From NCBI GenBank assembly GCA_030490835.1, contig CM059975.1, positions 60,255,174-60,319,173 on the forward strand: a DNA stretch of 64,000 nucleotides, in the 5' to 3' direction. A program made the translations under genes and the position numbers. The notes beneath the pieces are model-generated. The model searched no databases. It saw only the letters and a program-made list of their open reading frames with translations, and was not told the origin of the DNA. Positions within the stretch are counted from its first letter, which is position 1; each line of letters opens with the position of its first letter. Positions 46,687 through 56,433 of this stretch are shown in pieces. Source of the stretch: Annona cherimola. Its lineage: Eukaryota > Streptophyta > Magnoliopsida > Magnoliales > Annonaceae.

Positions 46687-49520
46687 TGATAAGTCTAAAA
46701 ATTTTCATTTAATTTCATATTAAATTCACACCGTTAAATATTAAAACATTAATTAAATGCATGTTTTAAGTGAAATTTCATGAAAATCATATTTTTAATA
46801 GAATCTTTAATTTTGCTATAAAAGAAGCTATTTTGCAAACGTTCTTGAAAATATAAAATTATGACTCAATCCCCTAGAAAATTTTAATATGTATTAGCCT
46901 GTTAATATAATATGGGAAAATTTATAAAATTATTTAATTGAAAAAAATCACACTTATATAACTACAATTATATGGGGAACAAAGTAGAATAATTTTTAGA
47001 TAAAATGAATTAATTGATAAAATAAATACAAAAGAAGCCCAAAAATTAAATTAAGAAGATATATGATGTCATCATAATTCTTTAGCCGAGAATTAATATT
47101 TAAATTTGTGTTTAAATATCCTGCGGGTACACCGAACAACCGTACACCGCCGGAGCACCATATTCCGGTGCTCCATCTTCCCCATCCATTTTCCCCAAAA
47201 TGGCAGCCGCGATCCAACCCATCTTCTCCTTCCCAGCAACTCCACCAAAATCCCATCTTCTCCAACCATGGCTGCAACGGCCGTCCAGTCCTCTCTTCTC
47301 TGGTCCAACGAGCCATCCAAAATCCAAACCCACCGAAATCAACGAAAACGGCTGAAGAAAATCACCACCGTCAATAGCGGCAGCCCCATTTCAGCGCCCG
47401 GCTGTTCGAGAACCCAAAGTTAGCATCTATCCCAGCAGAAATTCGACCAAGCATACCCGAATCCATCATGATGCAGCAACCCCACCACCACCAAGCAATT
47501 TATCCATACGATTTCTCCATGGTAGCAACTCCAAATTCCAGCCACCCGAACCCATTCCAATCGCCAAAAATTAGCTGACCCGTGTCAATCGCCCAACCCA
47601 TGGCCGACCGACAAACCAGAACCATCAACCACCCATTTAAACCGACTGCCAACTCTTTTGAAAAAAAAAACTCAAAATCCAAAGTTGAAGCAAGCCAAAC
47701 TGCAAAGCAATGGCTGCCTGCAACGCTCCTACCCTCCCTTCCCGTTCAACAGCCAGCCAATGAAATTTCAGATTGCATCCTAGCAGCAATCTAGACACAG
47801 CAGAAATCCAGACACAGCAGCTTTCCTCTTCACCATCTAACATTATTCAAACAGCAGCAGAAATCGCACGGCACCATCTAATCCATCGCCAGCAAGAACC
47901 TGCATTGCATCCCTTTAATTCCGGCATCGCCCCTAATTGAATCAACAGGCCAGCAGCCATCTCCAACCAAACAACCGACCATCTGTGTAAGTTTCAACAT
48001 CAAGATCCAGCAAAGCTAGCCACCCCTTTCGCCCAGCCCATGACTGTCAATATTTAGCACCCATCACGTTCAGCTATTCAGAAATTGCTGTGCACCGATC
48101 TAGCTGCTCTTGACCATTCCAGCGGCAGAAACTTAACAGCAGCAAGCTTCCCGACGACAAGTCAAAGAAGGCAGCGTTGAGAAAAGGAAGCTACGACAAA
48201 ACCGCAAAAGGCAGCTGCAGTTGAAGGCAATGCGAGAATCCCACATCGAAAGCCAAAATGGAAAAGGGGTGCCCCCACACTCTATAAAAAGGCCTCCACT
48301 CATCCCAAAACCACACACCCACACCCCACAAATCATCAAGCAATTCTTTCCGTGGGACCCATCTTGTGGGACCCCTAACAAGGAGGTGGGGCCAAGCAAT
48401 AAAATTTTCATTACGTTGAGATTTTGCTCTCCATATTCGGGTGATGTAAATTTTATTTTATTATTTTATGCTTTGTAGTGTTTCGTACTTATTACTTTTC
48501 AATTTGTAGTTTTAATTATTAGATTAGATTTACTGCTTTATTTTATGCTTTGTAATTTTTAGATGAAATTTAATGTAATTCTCTTTCCTGCTATAATAGT
48601 TAAATTTCATAGCTTTTATTGCTTTCTTAGAATAGTTTTAATTAAGTTGTTAGCTAATTATAATTTCTTTTAGCTTCCTGTCTCCCTTTCTTTTCTCTTC
48701 AATTTCTTCTATTTTCATTTCTTTTCTCTCTTCTCTCTTTCTCTCTCTAATTTCTTCTAATTTCTCTTTTCTTTTCTTTCTCCTACGTCTCTCTCTCCTC
48801 TCTCTTAATTTCTTTCCTTTTCTTTCTCTCTTCTCCCTTTCTCTCTCTTCTCCCTTATCTATCTAATTTCTTCTTCTCTCTCTCTCTAACGTCTTTCTCT
48901 CTCTTCTCTTTCTCTCTTCTCTCTTTCTCTCTCTTCTCTCTTATCTATCTAATTTCTTCTTCTCTCTCTCTAACGTCTCTCTCTCCTCTCTCTTAATTTC
49001 TTTCCTTTTCTTTCTCTCTCTTCTCTTTCTCTCTCTTCTCTCTCTTCTCTCTTATCTATCTAATTTTTTCTTTTCTCTCTCTCTCTAACGTCTTTCTCAC
49101 TCTTCTCTTTCTCTCTTGTCTCTTTCTCTCTTGTCTCTTTCTCTCTCTTCTCTCTTATCTATCTAATTTCTTCTTCTCTCTCTCTCTCTAACGTCTCTCT
49201 CTCCTCTCTCTTAATTTCTTTCCTTTTCTTTCTCTCTCTTCTCTTTCTCTCTCTTCTCTCTTATCTATCTAATTTCTTCTTCTCTCTCTCTCTAACGTCT
49301 CTCTCTCTCCTCTTTCTCTCTTCTCTCTTTCTCTCTCTTCTTTATACCTTTTTTTTCTCTTAAAAATAATTCAAAACTACATCGCCTCTCTGTGGATTCG
49401 ACCCGACTCACCGTTATTCTACACTATCACCCGCATAGTGGTAGCTTTAATGTGTTTCGGTTAATTTTAATTAAACTGGTGATCACAGTGCTCTTAACGA
49501 CAAGCACTTGGTGCGCATCA
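46687..49520 (+). repeat. Element I 5' LTR
   Basis: From TGATAAGTCTAAAA to GGTGCGCATCA. In order: an AT-rich segment to 47110; a GC-rich block 47120-48380 with the hairpin GGAGCACC-ATATTCC-GGTGCTCC (47152-47174); the TATA box TATAAAAA at 48283-48290; an AT-rich R-like segment; a pyrimidine tract 48673-49350; and a short conserved end. ORFs of 60-105 codons in the GC-rich block are not preserved in frame between the two LTRs. Confidence 0.92.
48673..49350 (+). repeat. Pyrimidine minisatellite in element I 5' LTR
   Basis: About 680 bp of nearly pure C/T on the plus strand. Longer units of roughly 90-130 bp recur, marked by TTATCTATCTAATTTCTTC, TCTAACGTCTCTCTCTCC and TTAATTTCTTTCCTTTTC. The 3' LTR copy (54597-55236) has a different unit order and length, which explains most of the LTR length difference. 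Confidence 0.85.
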
Positions 49521-49526
49521 AGTTTT

Positions 49527-49544
49527 TGGCACCGTTGCCGGGGA
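49527..49544 (+). promoter_or_regulatory. Primer binding site, element I
   Basis: TGGCACCGTTGCCGGGGA matches the complement of plant tRNA-Asp at 17 of 18 positions, six bases after the LTR end. Confidence 0.85.
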
Positions 49545-49951
49545 GGCGTATTGAGGTTTGAATTGTTTTATTAGTTGCTTTAAATTTCCTTTACTTGCTT
49601 GCAATAGTATAATCTTTACTGCTTTATTTATTTGCTTTCTTTACTTAATGCACGTGAACTTTATATTACAAATTTTGATCCTTTCCCAATTAGTGACCAT
49701 TTATTGAGTAGACCTTTGGTCTAATTAAATTTCTATTTGACAACTAGAGGTTGGTGTCTAAGCTAGAGGTTTAAAGGCAAATGCCTAAGTGGATCTACGG
49801 TTATTTAATTAGGACCTTGTGAATACAAGGAGAGCCTCCCACACTCCCACCTCTTACCTGGCTGACCAAAGGAAGTGTTATGAAATTTAATTACGCCATA
49901 GTTATTCTCAGTAAATGAATTACTAATTAAAAAAAAAACTAAAATTAAAGA
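49545..49951 (+). other. Element I 5' untranslated leader
   Basis: About 400 bp of AT-rich leader between the primer site and the ORF. No ORF. It holds a GC-richer piece at 49810-49870. It probably carries packaging signals, by analogy with other LTR elements; nothing specific is visible. Confidence 0.5.
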
Positions 49952-51622
49952 ATGGATATGAATTTTATCGATCAGCAGTTAGGTAAGTTAGAAGAATTAA
50001 ACCAAAAGCTTAATGATTTACTTGCCTATCAAAACTCAAACAGTTCATTCTTAAATACATCAATTCCTTTTCAAACGACATATTCTAATGAGACTCAATT
50101 TTTACCATATCTAGAGCAAGTTCAAAATTTTCATAAGTTCCCTACACCTGATTACAATTCATTTTCATATACATATAACTCAGAATTGAGTTGTCCTAAT
50201 ATGTCCTGGACAAACCAACAAATGCAACCCCACCCTCCATATCTACAAACCCAGTGGCCACCTGAGCAAAGTCAATTTTCAAATTATCAATATCAATCTA
50301 ATCATTATGAAAATACATATGGGCCATCTGCATATCCTGAAAAAAAAATTTCATCACCTCAACCTATTAACCAATCTCTTCATCAAACATATAATGAGGA
50401 AATTGAAGAACTAAAAAAACATTTCTCGATGGCTTTCAAACCATAGAAAATAAATTTTCAGAGTGCCTAAATCGAGTTGAACATTGTAAAAATATGTATT
50501 TTCACTCGAATCCCCCACAAGAGGACTTTGAAAATTTTTCATCAAATCAAGTAGATTATCAACAATCTCCTCACTTGGATAACTTGGAGGAAGAATTCGA
50601 AGGATTAGATCAACAAATCCTTTTCTACCAACAATTATTTTCTAAGACGACAGATCATACAGATCATGTGATAGTAGCCATGAAGAAGAGAGGAGAGGAG
50701 GAATTTTATACTGACCAAATTGATAATCTAGTTGATCATTCGAATTTTCAAATTCAATTAAATTCAATACCATTAGAAAATCCATATTTTGAAAATGACT
50801 TAGCATTTCAAACTGCTTTAGAAGCTGAATCCTTTAACAAACAAAAGCTAGGTCAAAAGAAAAACAATTTGAAAATAAATGGTGGATATATTAATACATT
50901 ATGTGGGGAGGAACCTAATGAATCAACTATCACTCCAATAAATCATTTTGACTATCAAACTCAATCAGATCAATTACTATCAGAAAATCTATTGTCTGAA
51001 AATTTTGTAATAATTACAACATTATGTAGTGATGGTTTCTCAGATCATACACTTAACGAGAATTCCTCTCTTCATAATCAAGAAAATATTATAGAAAATA
51101 ATGGAAAATTAATTAATGATAGAAAATATTGAGGAGATTGATGATCATAGCCAAAATGATGGTAAGGTGAGAAATAAAGAATTTATTGAGGATAAGTTGG
51201 GGGGAGATGAAAATGAAATTATTAATGAAAATTTTGAAAAGTACATACCTGTTATTTCAAGCACTTTTAAAGATGAGCTCATTAGCATAGATGAATTAAT
51301 GAAAAAGGAAGAGATGATTCAAATGTTTAAACAGGTTCAAGTTAAAATTTCGCTCTTCGATATTATTCAATATATTCCAAATTATAGTCAATTTCTCCAA
51401 GAGCGTTGTATTCAAACGGAACCCTGTTTAACCCAAAATAAAACCATGCTCTCATTAAGTAACAGTTCAATAAATTTGAATAATTTAGATCAAATCGAAG
51501 AATGCTACATATTGGACATCATTCATAACTCATTAATCTTCACAACTCTTGAGCATGAATATATGAAAATAATAAATAATCTACATAGTATTAAAAATTT
51601 TAACAGAGCAGGAATTGGATAA
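49952..51622 (+). pseudogene. Element I gag-like ORF (two frameshifts)
   Basis: Three overlapping frames (49952-50446, 50494-51132 with open sequence from about 50425, and 51116-51622) read as one protein of about 550 residues with two frame changes near 50425 and 51115. The start MDMNFIDQQLGKLEELNQ is helical. A Gln/Pro/Tyr/Asn-rich middle, an acidic segment, and near the end KISLFDIIQYIPNYSQFLQE follow. That last segment resembles the Athila gag-protease region (in G: PLIEALEQMPSYAKFMKD). It ends NRAGIG-stop as in F. There is no zinc knuckle and no catalytic motif. It is probably a rapidly diverged gag remnant kept by a non-autonomous family. Confidence 0.6.
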
Positions 51623-51640
51623 CATGAATTATTACGTCTG

Positions 51641-51680
51641 GCTGAAGACGTAAAACTTAGCGTTGGTTGGGAGGCAACCC
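51641..51680 (+). promoter_or_regulatory. Conserved box after the last ORF of element I
   Basis: GCTGAAGACGTAAAACTTAG followed by a GC-rich half with GGTTG-GGAGG-CAACC, a 5-bp hairpin. The same 40-bp box occurs after the stop in F (35955-35993) and G (39260-39300), although little else aligns between I and those elements. Function unknown. Confidence 0.55.
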
Positions 51681-52110
51681 AACATGTGTATATATACCCC
51701 TTTTCCGTTAGTTTGTTTTTCTTTGTTTAGGTGAAAGCTGCAACAATTTCATCAGATCATTACACCCCAGGTTGTCTCTTTCTCTGCTATCTTATTTTCA
51801 TATTTTGTGCATGTTTATTAAAGATAGCAATATTTAAGTTGGGGGGTCTGGTTTGTTTAAATAAATAAAAAAAAACATATAGATAAAAGTGCACTTGCTA
51901 TGCGTGGTAGTAAGTGAAGAAGAAAACTGTAATTAGTGATATTTGTAAAAATATTTCCATGGTGTTTTTAAATTTTTATTAGCACTAATTGCACTTACAC
52001 AACAATGAACCATATGGGCACCATGATAATATAGTTTTTCTCTCTCATCCAAACAAGTAATCTTTAATATCATTGTAATTGATAGCTGTTAGTTAAAAAA
52101 AAATTGTAGA

Positions 52111-52203
52111 TCCTCAGATACCCTGAAATATGGTGAGGGGAGAATATAAAAAACTAAAATTAAAATTAAAATTAAAATTAAAATTAAAATTAAAATTAAA
52201 ATT

Positions 52204-52234
<31 letters not shown>

Positions 52235-52270
52235 AGAAAATCCCTAGATATCCTGAAATATGGTGAGGGG
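52111..52270 (+). promoter_or_regulatory. Pair of conserved hairpin motifs in element I
   Basis: Copies at 52111-52140 and 52241-52270, differing at three positions. In the first, CCTCA pairs with TGAGG and CC with GG around CTGAAATAT, leaving GATA bulged. F and G carry the same paired motif in the same orientation relative to transcription. Confidence 0.6.
52153..52205 (+). repeat. ATTAAA microsatellite
   Basis: About eight to nine units of the 6-bp repeat AAAATT between the two hairpin motifs of element I, running into an A/G-rich stretch (52206-52240). Confidence 0.9.
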
Positions 52271-52601
52271 AAGAAAAAAAATGTTGAAAAAAAAAAATTT
52301 AACTGTCACTATCATAATTTTGATATAAATATTACTTAGATTGGATGAGTTGAAAATAACTTATTTATCAAATGCCCATTTGTTCGTTAGTACACAAACA
52401 CACGTGCTATAATATTTTATATGCATCATGAAAAAAATATGTTACACATATACACTAAAGAAATTTACTTCTAAAGCTTACTATCATTATTAGCAATGCA
52501 CCTAGATTTTTATAAAAATTAGTAGTACACTATCATAAAAAAAAAAGAAAAAAAGAAAGAGAATTATACATTAAACTATTTCCATTGCTAAGGGACTAGC
52601 A

Positions 52602-52619
52602 ATGTTAAAGTTGGGGGTG
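52602..52619 (+). promoter_or_regulatory. Polypurine tract, element I
   Basis: ATGTTAAAGTTGGGGGTG directly before the 3' LTR. It resembles the F and G tracts (TTTAAGTTTGGGGGTG). Confidence 0.8.
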
Positions 52620-55405
52620 TGATAAGTCTAAAAATTTTCATTTAATTTCATATTAAATTAACACCGTTAAATATTAAAACATTAATTAAATGCATGTTTT
52701 AAGTGAAATTTCATGAAAATCATATTTTTAATAGAATCTTTAATTTTGCTATAAAAGAAGCTATCTTGCAAACATTCTTGAAAATATAAAATTATGACTC
52801 AATCCCCTAGAAAATTTTAATATGTATTAGCCTGTTAATATAATATGGGAAAATTTATAAAATTATTTAATTGAAAAAAATCACACTTATATAACTACAA
52901 TTATATGGGGAACAAAGTAGAATAATTTTTAGATAAAATGAATTAATTGATAAAATAAATACAAAAGAAGCCCAAAAATTAAATTAAGAAGATATATGAT
53001 GTCATCATAATTCTTTAGCCGAGAATTAATATTTAAATTTGTGTTTAAATATCCTGCGGGTACACTGAACAACCGTACACCGCCGGAGCACCATATTCCG
53101 GTGCTCCATCTTCCCCATCCATTTTCCCCAAAACGGCAACCGCGATCCAACCCATCTTCTCCTTCCCAGCAACTCCACCAAAATCCCATCTTCTCCAACC
53201 ATGGCTGCAACGGTCGTCCAGTCCTCTCTTCTCTGGTCCAACGAGCCATCCAAAATCCAAACCCACCGAAATCAACGAAAACGGCTGAAGAAAATCACCA
53301 CCGTCAATAGCGGCAGCCCCAATTCAGCGCCCGGCTGTTCGAGCACCCAAAGCTAGCATCTATCCCAGCAGAAATTCGACCAAGTAGACCCAAATCCATC
53401 ATGATGCAGCAACCCCACCACCGCCAAGCAATTTATCCATACGATTTCTCCATGGCAGCAACTCCAAATTCCAGCCACCCGAACCCATTCCAATCGCCGA
53501 AAATTAGCTGCCCCGTCTCAATCGCCCAACCCATGGCCGACCGACAAACCAGAACCATCAACCACCCATTTAAACCGACTGCCGGCTCTTTTGAAAAAAA
53601 AAAAAACTCAAAATCCAAAGTTGAAGCAAGCCAAACTGCAAAGCAATGGCTGCCTGCAACGCTCCTGCCCTCCCTTCCCATTCAACAGCCAGCCAATGAA
53701 ATTTCAGATTGCATCCCAGCAGCAATCCAGACACAGCAACTTTCCTCTTCACCGTCTAACATTATTCAAACAGCAGTAGAAATGGCACGGCACCATCTAA
53801 TCCATCGCCAGCAAGAACCTGCATCGCATCCCTTTAATTCCGGCATCGTCCCTAATTGAATCAACAGGCCAGCAGCCATCTCCAACCAAACAACCGACCA
53901 TCTGTGTAAGTTTCAACATCAAGATCCAGCAAAGCTAGCCACCCCTTTCGCCCAGCCCATGACCGTCAATATTTAGCACCCATCACGTTCAGCTATTCAG
54001 AAATTGCAGCGCACCGATCTAGCTGCTCTTGACCATTCCAGCGGCAGAAACTTAACAGCAGCAAGCTTCCCGACGACAAGTCAAAGAAGGCAGCGTTGAG
54101 AAAAGGAAGCTACGGCAAAACCGCAAAAGGCAGCTGCAGTTGAAGGCAATGCGAGAATCCCACATCGAAAGCCAAAATGGAAAAGGGGTGCCCCCACACT
54201 CTATAAAAAGGCCTCCACTCATCCCAAAACCACACACCCACACCCCACAAATCATCAAGCAATTCTTTCCCTTGGGTGGGACCCATCTTGTGGGACCCCT
54301 AGCAAGGAGGTGGGGCCAAGCAATAAAATTTTCATTACGTTGAGATTTTGCTCTCCATATTCAGGTGATGTAAATTTTATTTTATTATTTTATGCTTTGT
54401 AGTGTTTCGTACTTATTACTTTTCAATTTGTAGTTTTAATTATTAGATTAGATTTACTGCTTTATTTTATGCTTTGTAATTTTTAGATTAAATTTAATGT
54501 AATTCTCTTTCCTGCTTTAATAGTTAAATTTCATAGCTTTTATTGCTTTCTTAGAATAGTTTTAATTAAGTTGTTAGCTAATTATAATTTCTTTTACCCT
54601 TTCTTTTCTCTTCAATTTCTTCTATTTTCATTTCTTTTCTCTCTTCTCTCTTTCTCTCTCTAATTTCTTCTAATTTCTCTTTTCTTTTCTTTCTCCAACG
54701 TCTCTCTCTCCTCTCTCTTAATTTCTTTCCTTTTCTTTCTCTCTTTTCTCTTTCTCTCTTCTCTCTTTCTCTCTCTTCTCCCTTATCTATCTAATTTCTT
54801 CTTCTCTCTCTCTCTAACGTCTTTCTCTCTCTTCTCTTTCTCTCTTCTCTCTTTCTCTCTCTTCTCTCTTATCTATCTAATTTCTTCTTCTCTCTCTCCT
54901 CTCTCTTAATTTCTTTCCTTTTCTTTCTCTCTCTTCTCTCTTATCTATCTAATTTCTTCTTCTCTCTCTCTCTAACGTCTTTCTCTCTCTTCTCTTTTTC
55001 TCTTGTCTCTTTCTCTCTCTTCTCTCTTATCTATCTAATTTCTTCTTCTCTCTCTCTCTAACGTCTCTCTCTCCTCTCTCTTAATTTCTTTCCTTTTCTT
55101 TCTCTCTCTCCTCTTTCTCTCTTCTCTCTTTCTCTCTCTTCTCTCTTATCTATCTAATTTCTTTTTTTTTCTCTCTCTCTAACGTCTCTCTCTCTCCTCT
55201 TTCTCTCTTCTCTCTTTCTCTCTCTTCTTTATACCTTTTTTTCTCTTAAAAACACTTCAAAACTACATCGCCTCTCTGTGGATTCGACCCGACTCACCGT
55301 TATTCTACACTATCACCCGCATAGTGGTAGCTTTAATGTGTTTCGGTTAATTTTAATTAAACTGGTGATCACAGTGCTCTTAACGCAAGCACTTGGTGCG
55401 CATCA
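52620..55405 (+). repeat. Element I 3' LTR
   Basis: The same layout as the 5' LTR: hairpin GGAGCACC/GGTGCTCC at 53085-53107, TATA box at 54202-54209, pyrimidine tract 54597-55236, end GGTGCGCATCA. The first 300 bp differ from the 5' LTR at only a few positions. Confidence 0.92.
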
Positions 55406-55410
55406 GTTTG

Positions 55411-56295
55411 CCAAGAACCTATAATGGAAATGATGCTATATGGGTCATAGTAGATAGATTATCAAAGGTGGCTCATTTCCTAGCCATCAAGAAAAATTTT
55501 ACTGCTGAGCGACTGGCTAAAATTTATTATAAGGAGATAGTAAGACTGCATGGAGTACCTAAGTCAATAGTTTCCGATCGAGATTCCAGTTTTACATCTC
55601 GATTTTGGAAAAGTTTACATCAAACCTTAGGTACGCAGCTGAAATTCAGCACAACATTTCATCCTCAAACTTATGGGCAGACAGAAAGGGTAAATCAAAT
55701 AGTAGAGGATATGCTGAGAATGTGCACAGTAGAATTTGGAGGATCATGGGATGAATATTTGGCTATGGCAGAATTTGCTTATAATAACAGTTATCAAGAA
55801 AGTATTCAAATGGTTCCATTTGAAGCTTTATATGGACGGAAATGCAGAACTCCTCTAAACTGGGATGAAGTAGGAGAAAGAAAATTGGCTCCAGACCTCT
55901 CAAAAAGAATGGCAGAAAAAGTTCAAGTGATTCTCCAGTGTATACTCACAGCCCAGAGTAGGCAAAAGAGTTACACCGATTGCAAAAGAAGGGATTTAAA
56001 TATCCAAGTTGGGGATCATGTATTTGTTAAGGTAACACCATTCAAAGGAGTCACCCGGTTTGGAAAGAGGGGAAAATTAAACCCAAGATATGTTGGGCCC
56101 TTTGAAGTTTTGGAAAAGATAGGCAATCTAGCCTATAGAATAGCTCTGCCACCAGCCCTCAGTGCCATCCACAATGAGTTTCACATCTCCGTGCTCAGGA
56201 AATATGTTTCCAATATAAAAACACTTGAACTACGAGGAGAGGCCAATCAAGATACTGGATTTCAAGATCAAGAAGCTTCGGAACAGAGAAATTGA
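55411..56295 (+). pseudogene. pol: Gypsy H integrase, remaining part
   Basis: This continues the frame of 44101-46686 (DITMDFIEGL then PRTYNGNDAIWVIVDRL). Integrase core: KSIVSDRDSSFTSRFW with the second Asp, and GQTERVNQIVEDMLRM with the catalytic Glu; both are intact. FVKVTPFKGVTRFGKRGKL and YVGPFEVLEKIGNLAYRIAL form the GPY/F module, followed by HNEFHISVLRKYV. No internal stop in this part. The frame ends at TGA 56293-56295 because a one-base shift separates it from the chromodomain. Confidence 0.93.
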
Positions 56296-56398
56296 GTATG
56301 TAAAGGTTCAATGGAATCGATATTCATAATCCGAAGCCACATGGGAGTTACGGGAAGAAGTTGAAAGAAAGTACCCTCAATTATTCGAAGAAAGATAG
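56245..56398 (+). pseudogene. Gypsy H chromodomain (frameshifted)
   Basis: In the +1 frame relative to integrase: ILDFKIKKLRNREIEYVKVQ, then WNRYS, a TAA, and EATWELREEVERKYPQLF to TAG near 56398. This is the chromodomain found at the end of Tekay/Del integrases, thought to guide insertion into heterochromatin. The frameshift and stop break it in this copy. Confidence 0.8.
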
Positions 56399-56420
56399 GT
56401 TTCGGGACGAAACATGTTGT

Positions 56421-56433
56421 AAGGGGGGAGAAT
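56421..56433 (+). promoter_or_regulatory. Polypurine tract, gypsy H
   Basis: AAGGGGGGAGAAT is directly followed by the 3' LTR start TGTAGAACCC. Confidence 0.85.

Larger units (their letters stand above)
51681..52600 (+). other. Element I 3' untranslated region
   Basis: AT-rich and non-coding. It holds a first polypurine-like run (TTAAGTTGGGGGGTCTGG, about 51834-51851), two copies of the conserved hairpin motif (52111-52140, 52241-52270) separated by an A-rich microsatellite, and then A-rich sequence up to the polypurine tract. Confidence 0.65.
46687..55405 (+). mobile_element. Element I, non-autonomous Athila/Tat-like LTR retrotransposon
   Basis: 8719 bp with the perfect duplication GTTTG (46682-46686 and 55406-55410), inserted in integrase of H. 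LTRs 46687-49520 (2834 bp) and 52620-55405 (2786 bp). The tRNA-Asp primer site is at 49527-49544 and the polypurine tract at 52602-52619. The 3.1-kb interior has a single decayed gag-like ORF and no protease, RT or integrase. Outside the pyrimidine tract the LTRs are nearly identical (a few differences in the first 300 bp), so it is the youngest insertion here, as its deepest position predicts. Confidence 0.93.

Noticed and set aside
47106..47423. Proline-rich ORFs in the LTRs of element I (also 53401-53859)
   Set aside because: The two LTR copies open different frames because of small indels, so the frame is not conserved; treated as non-coding LTR.
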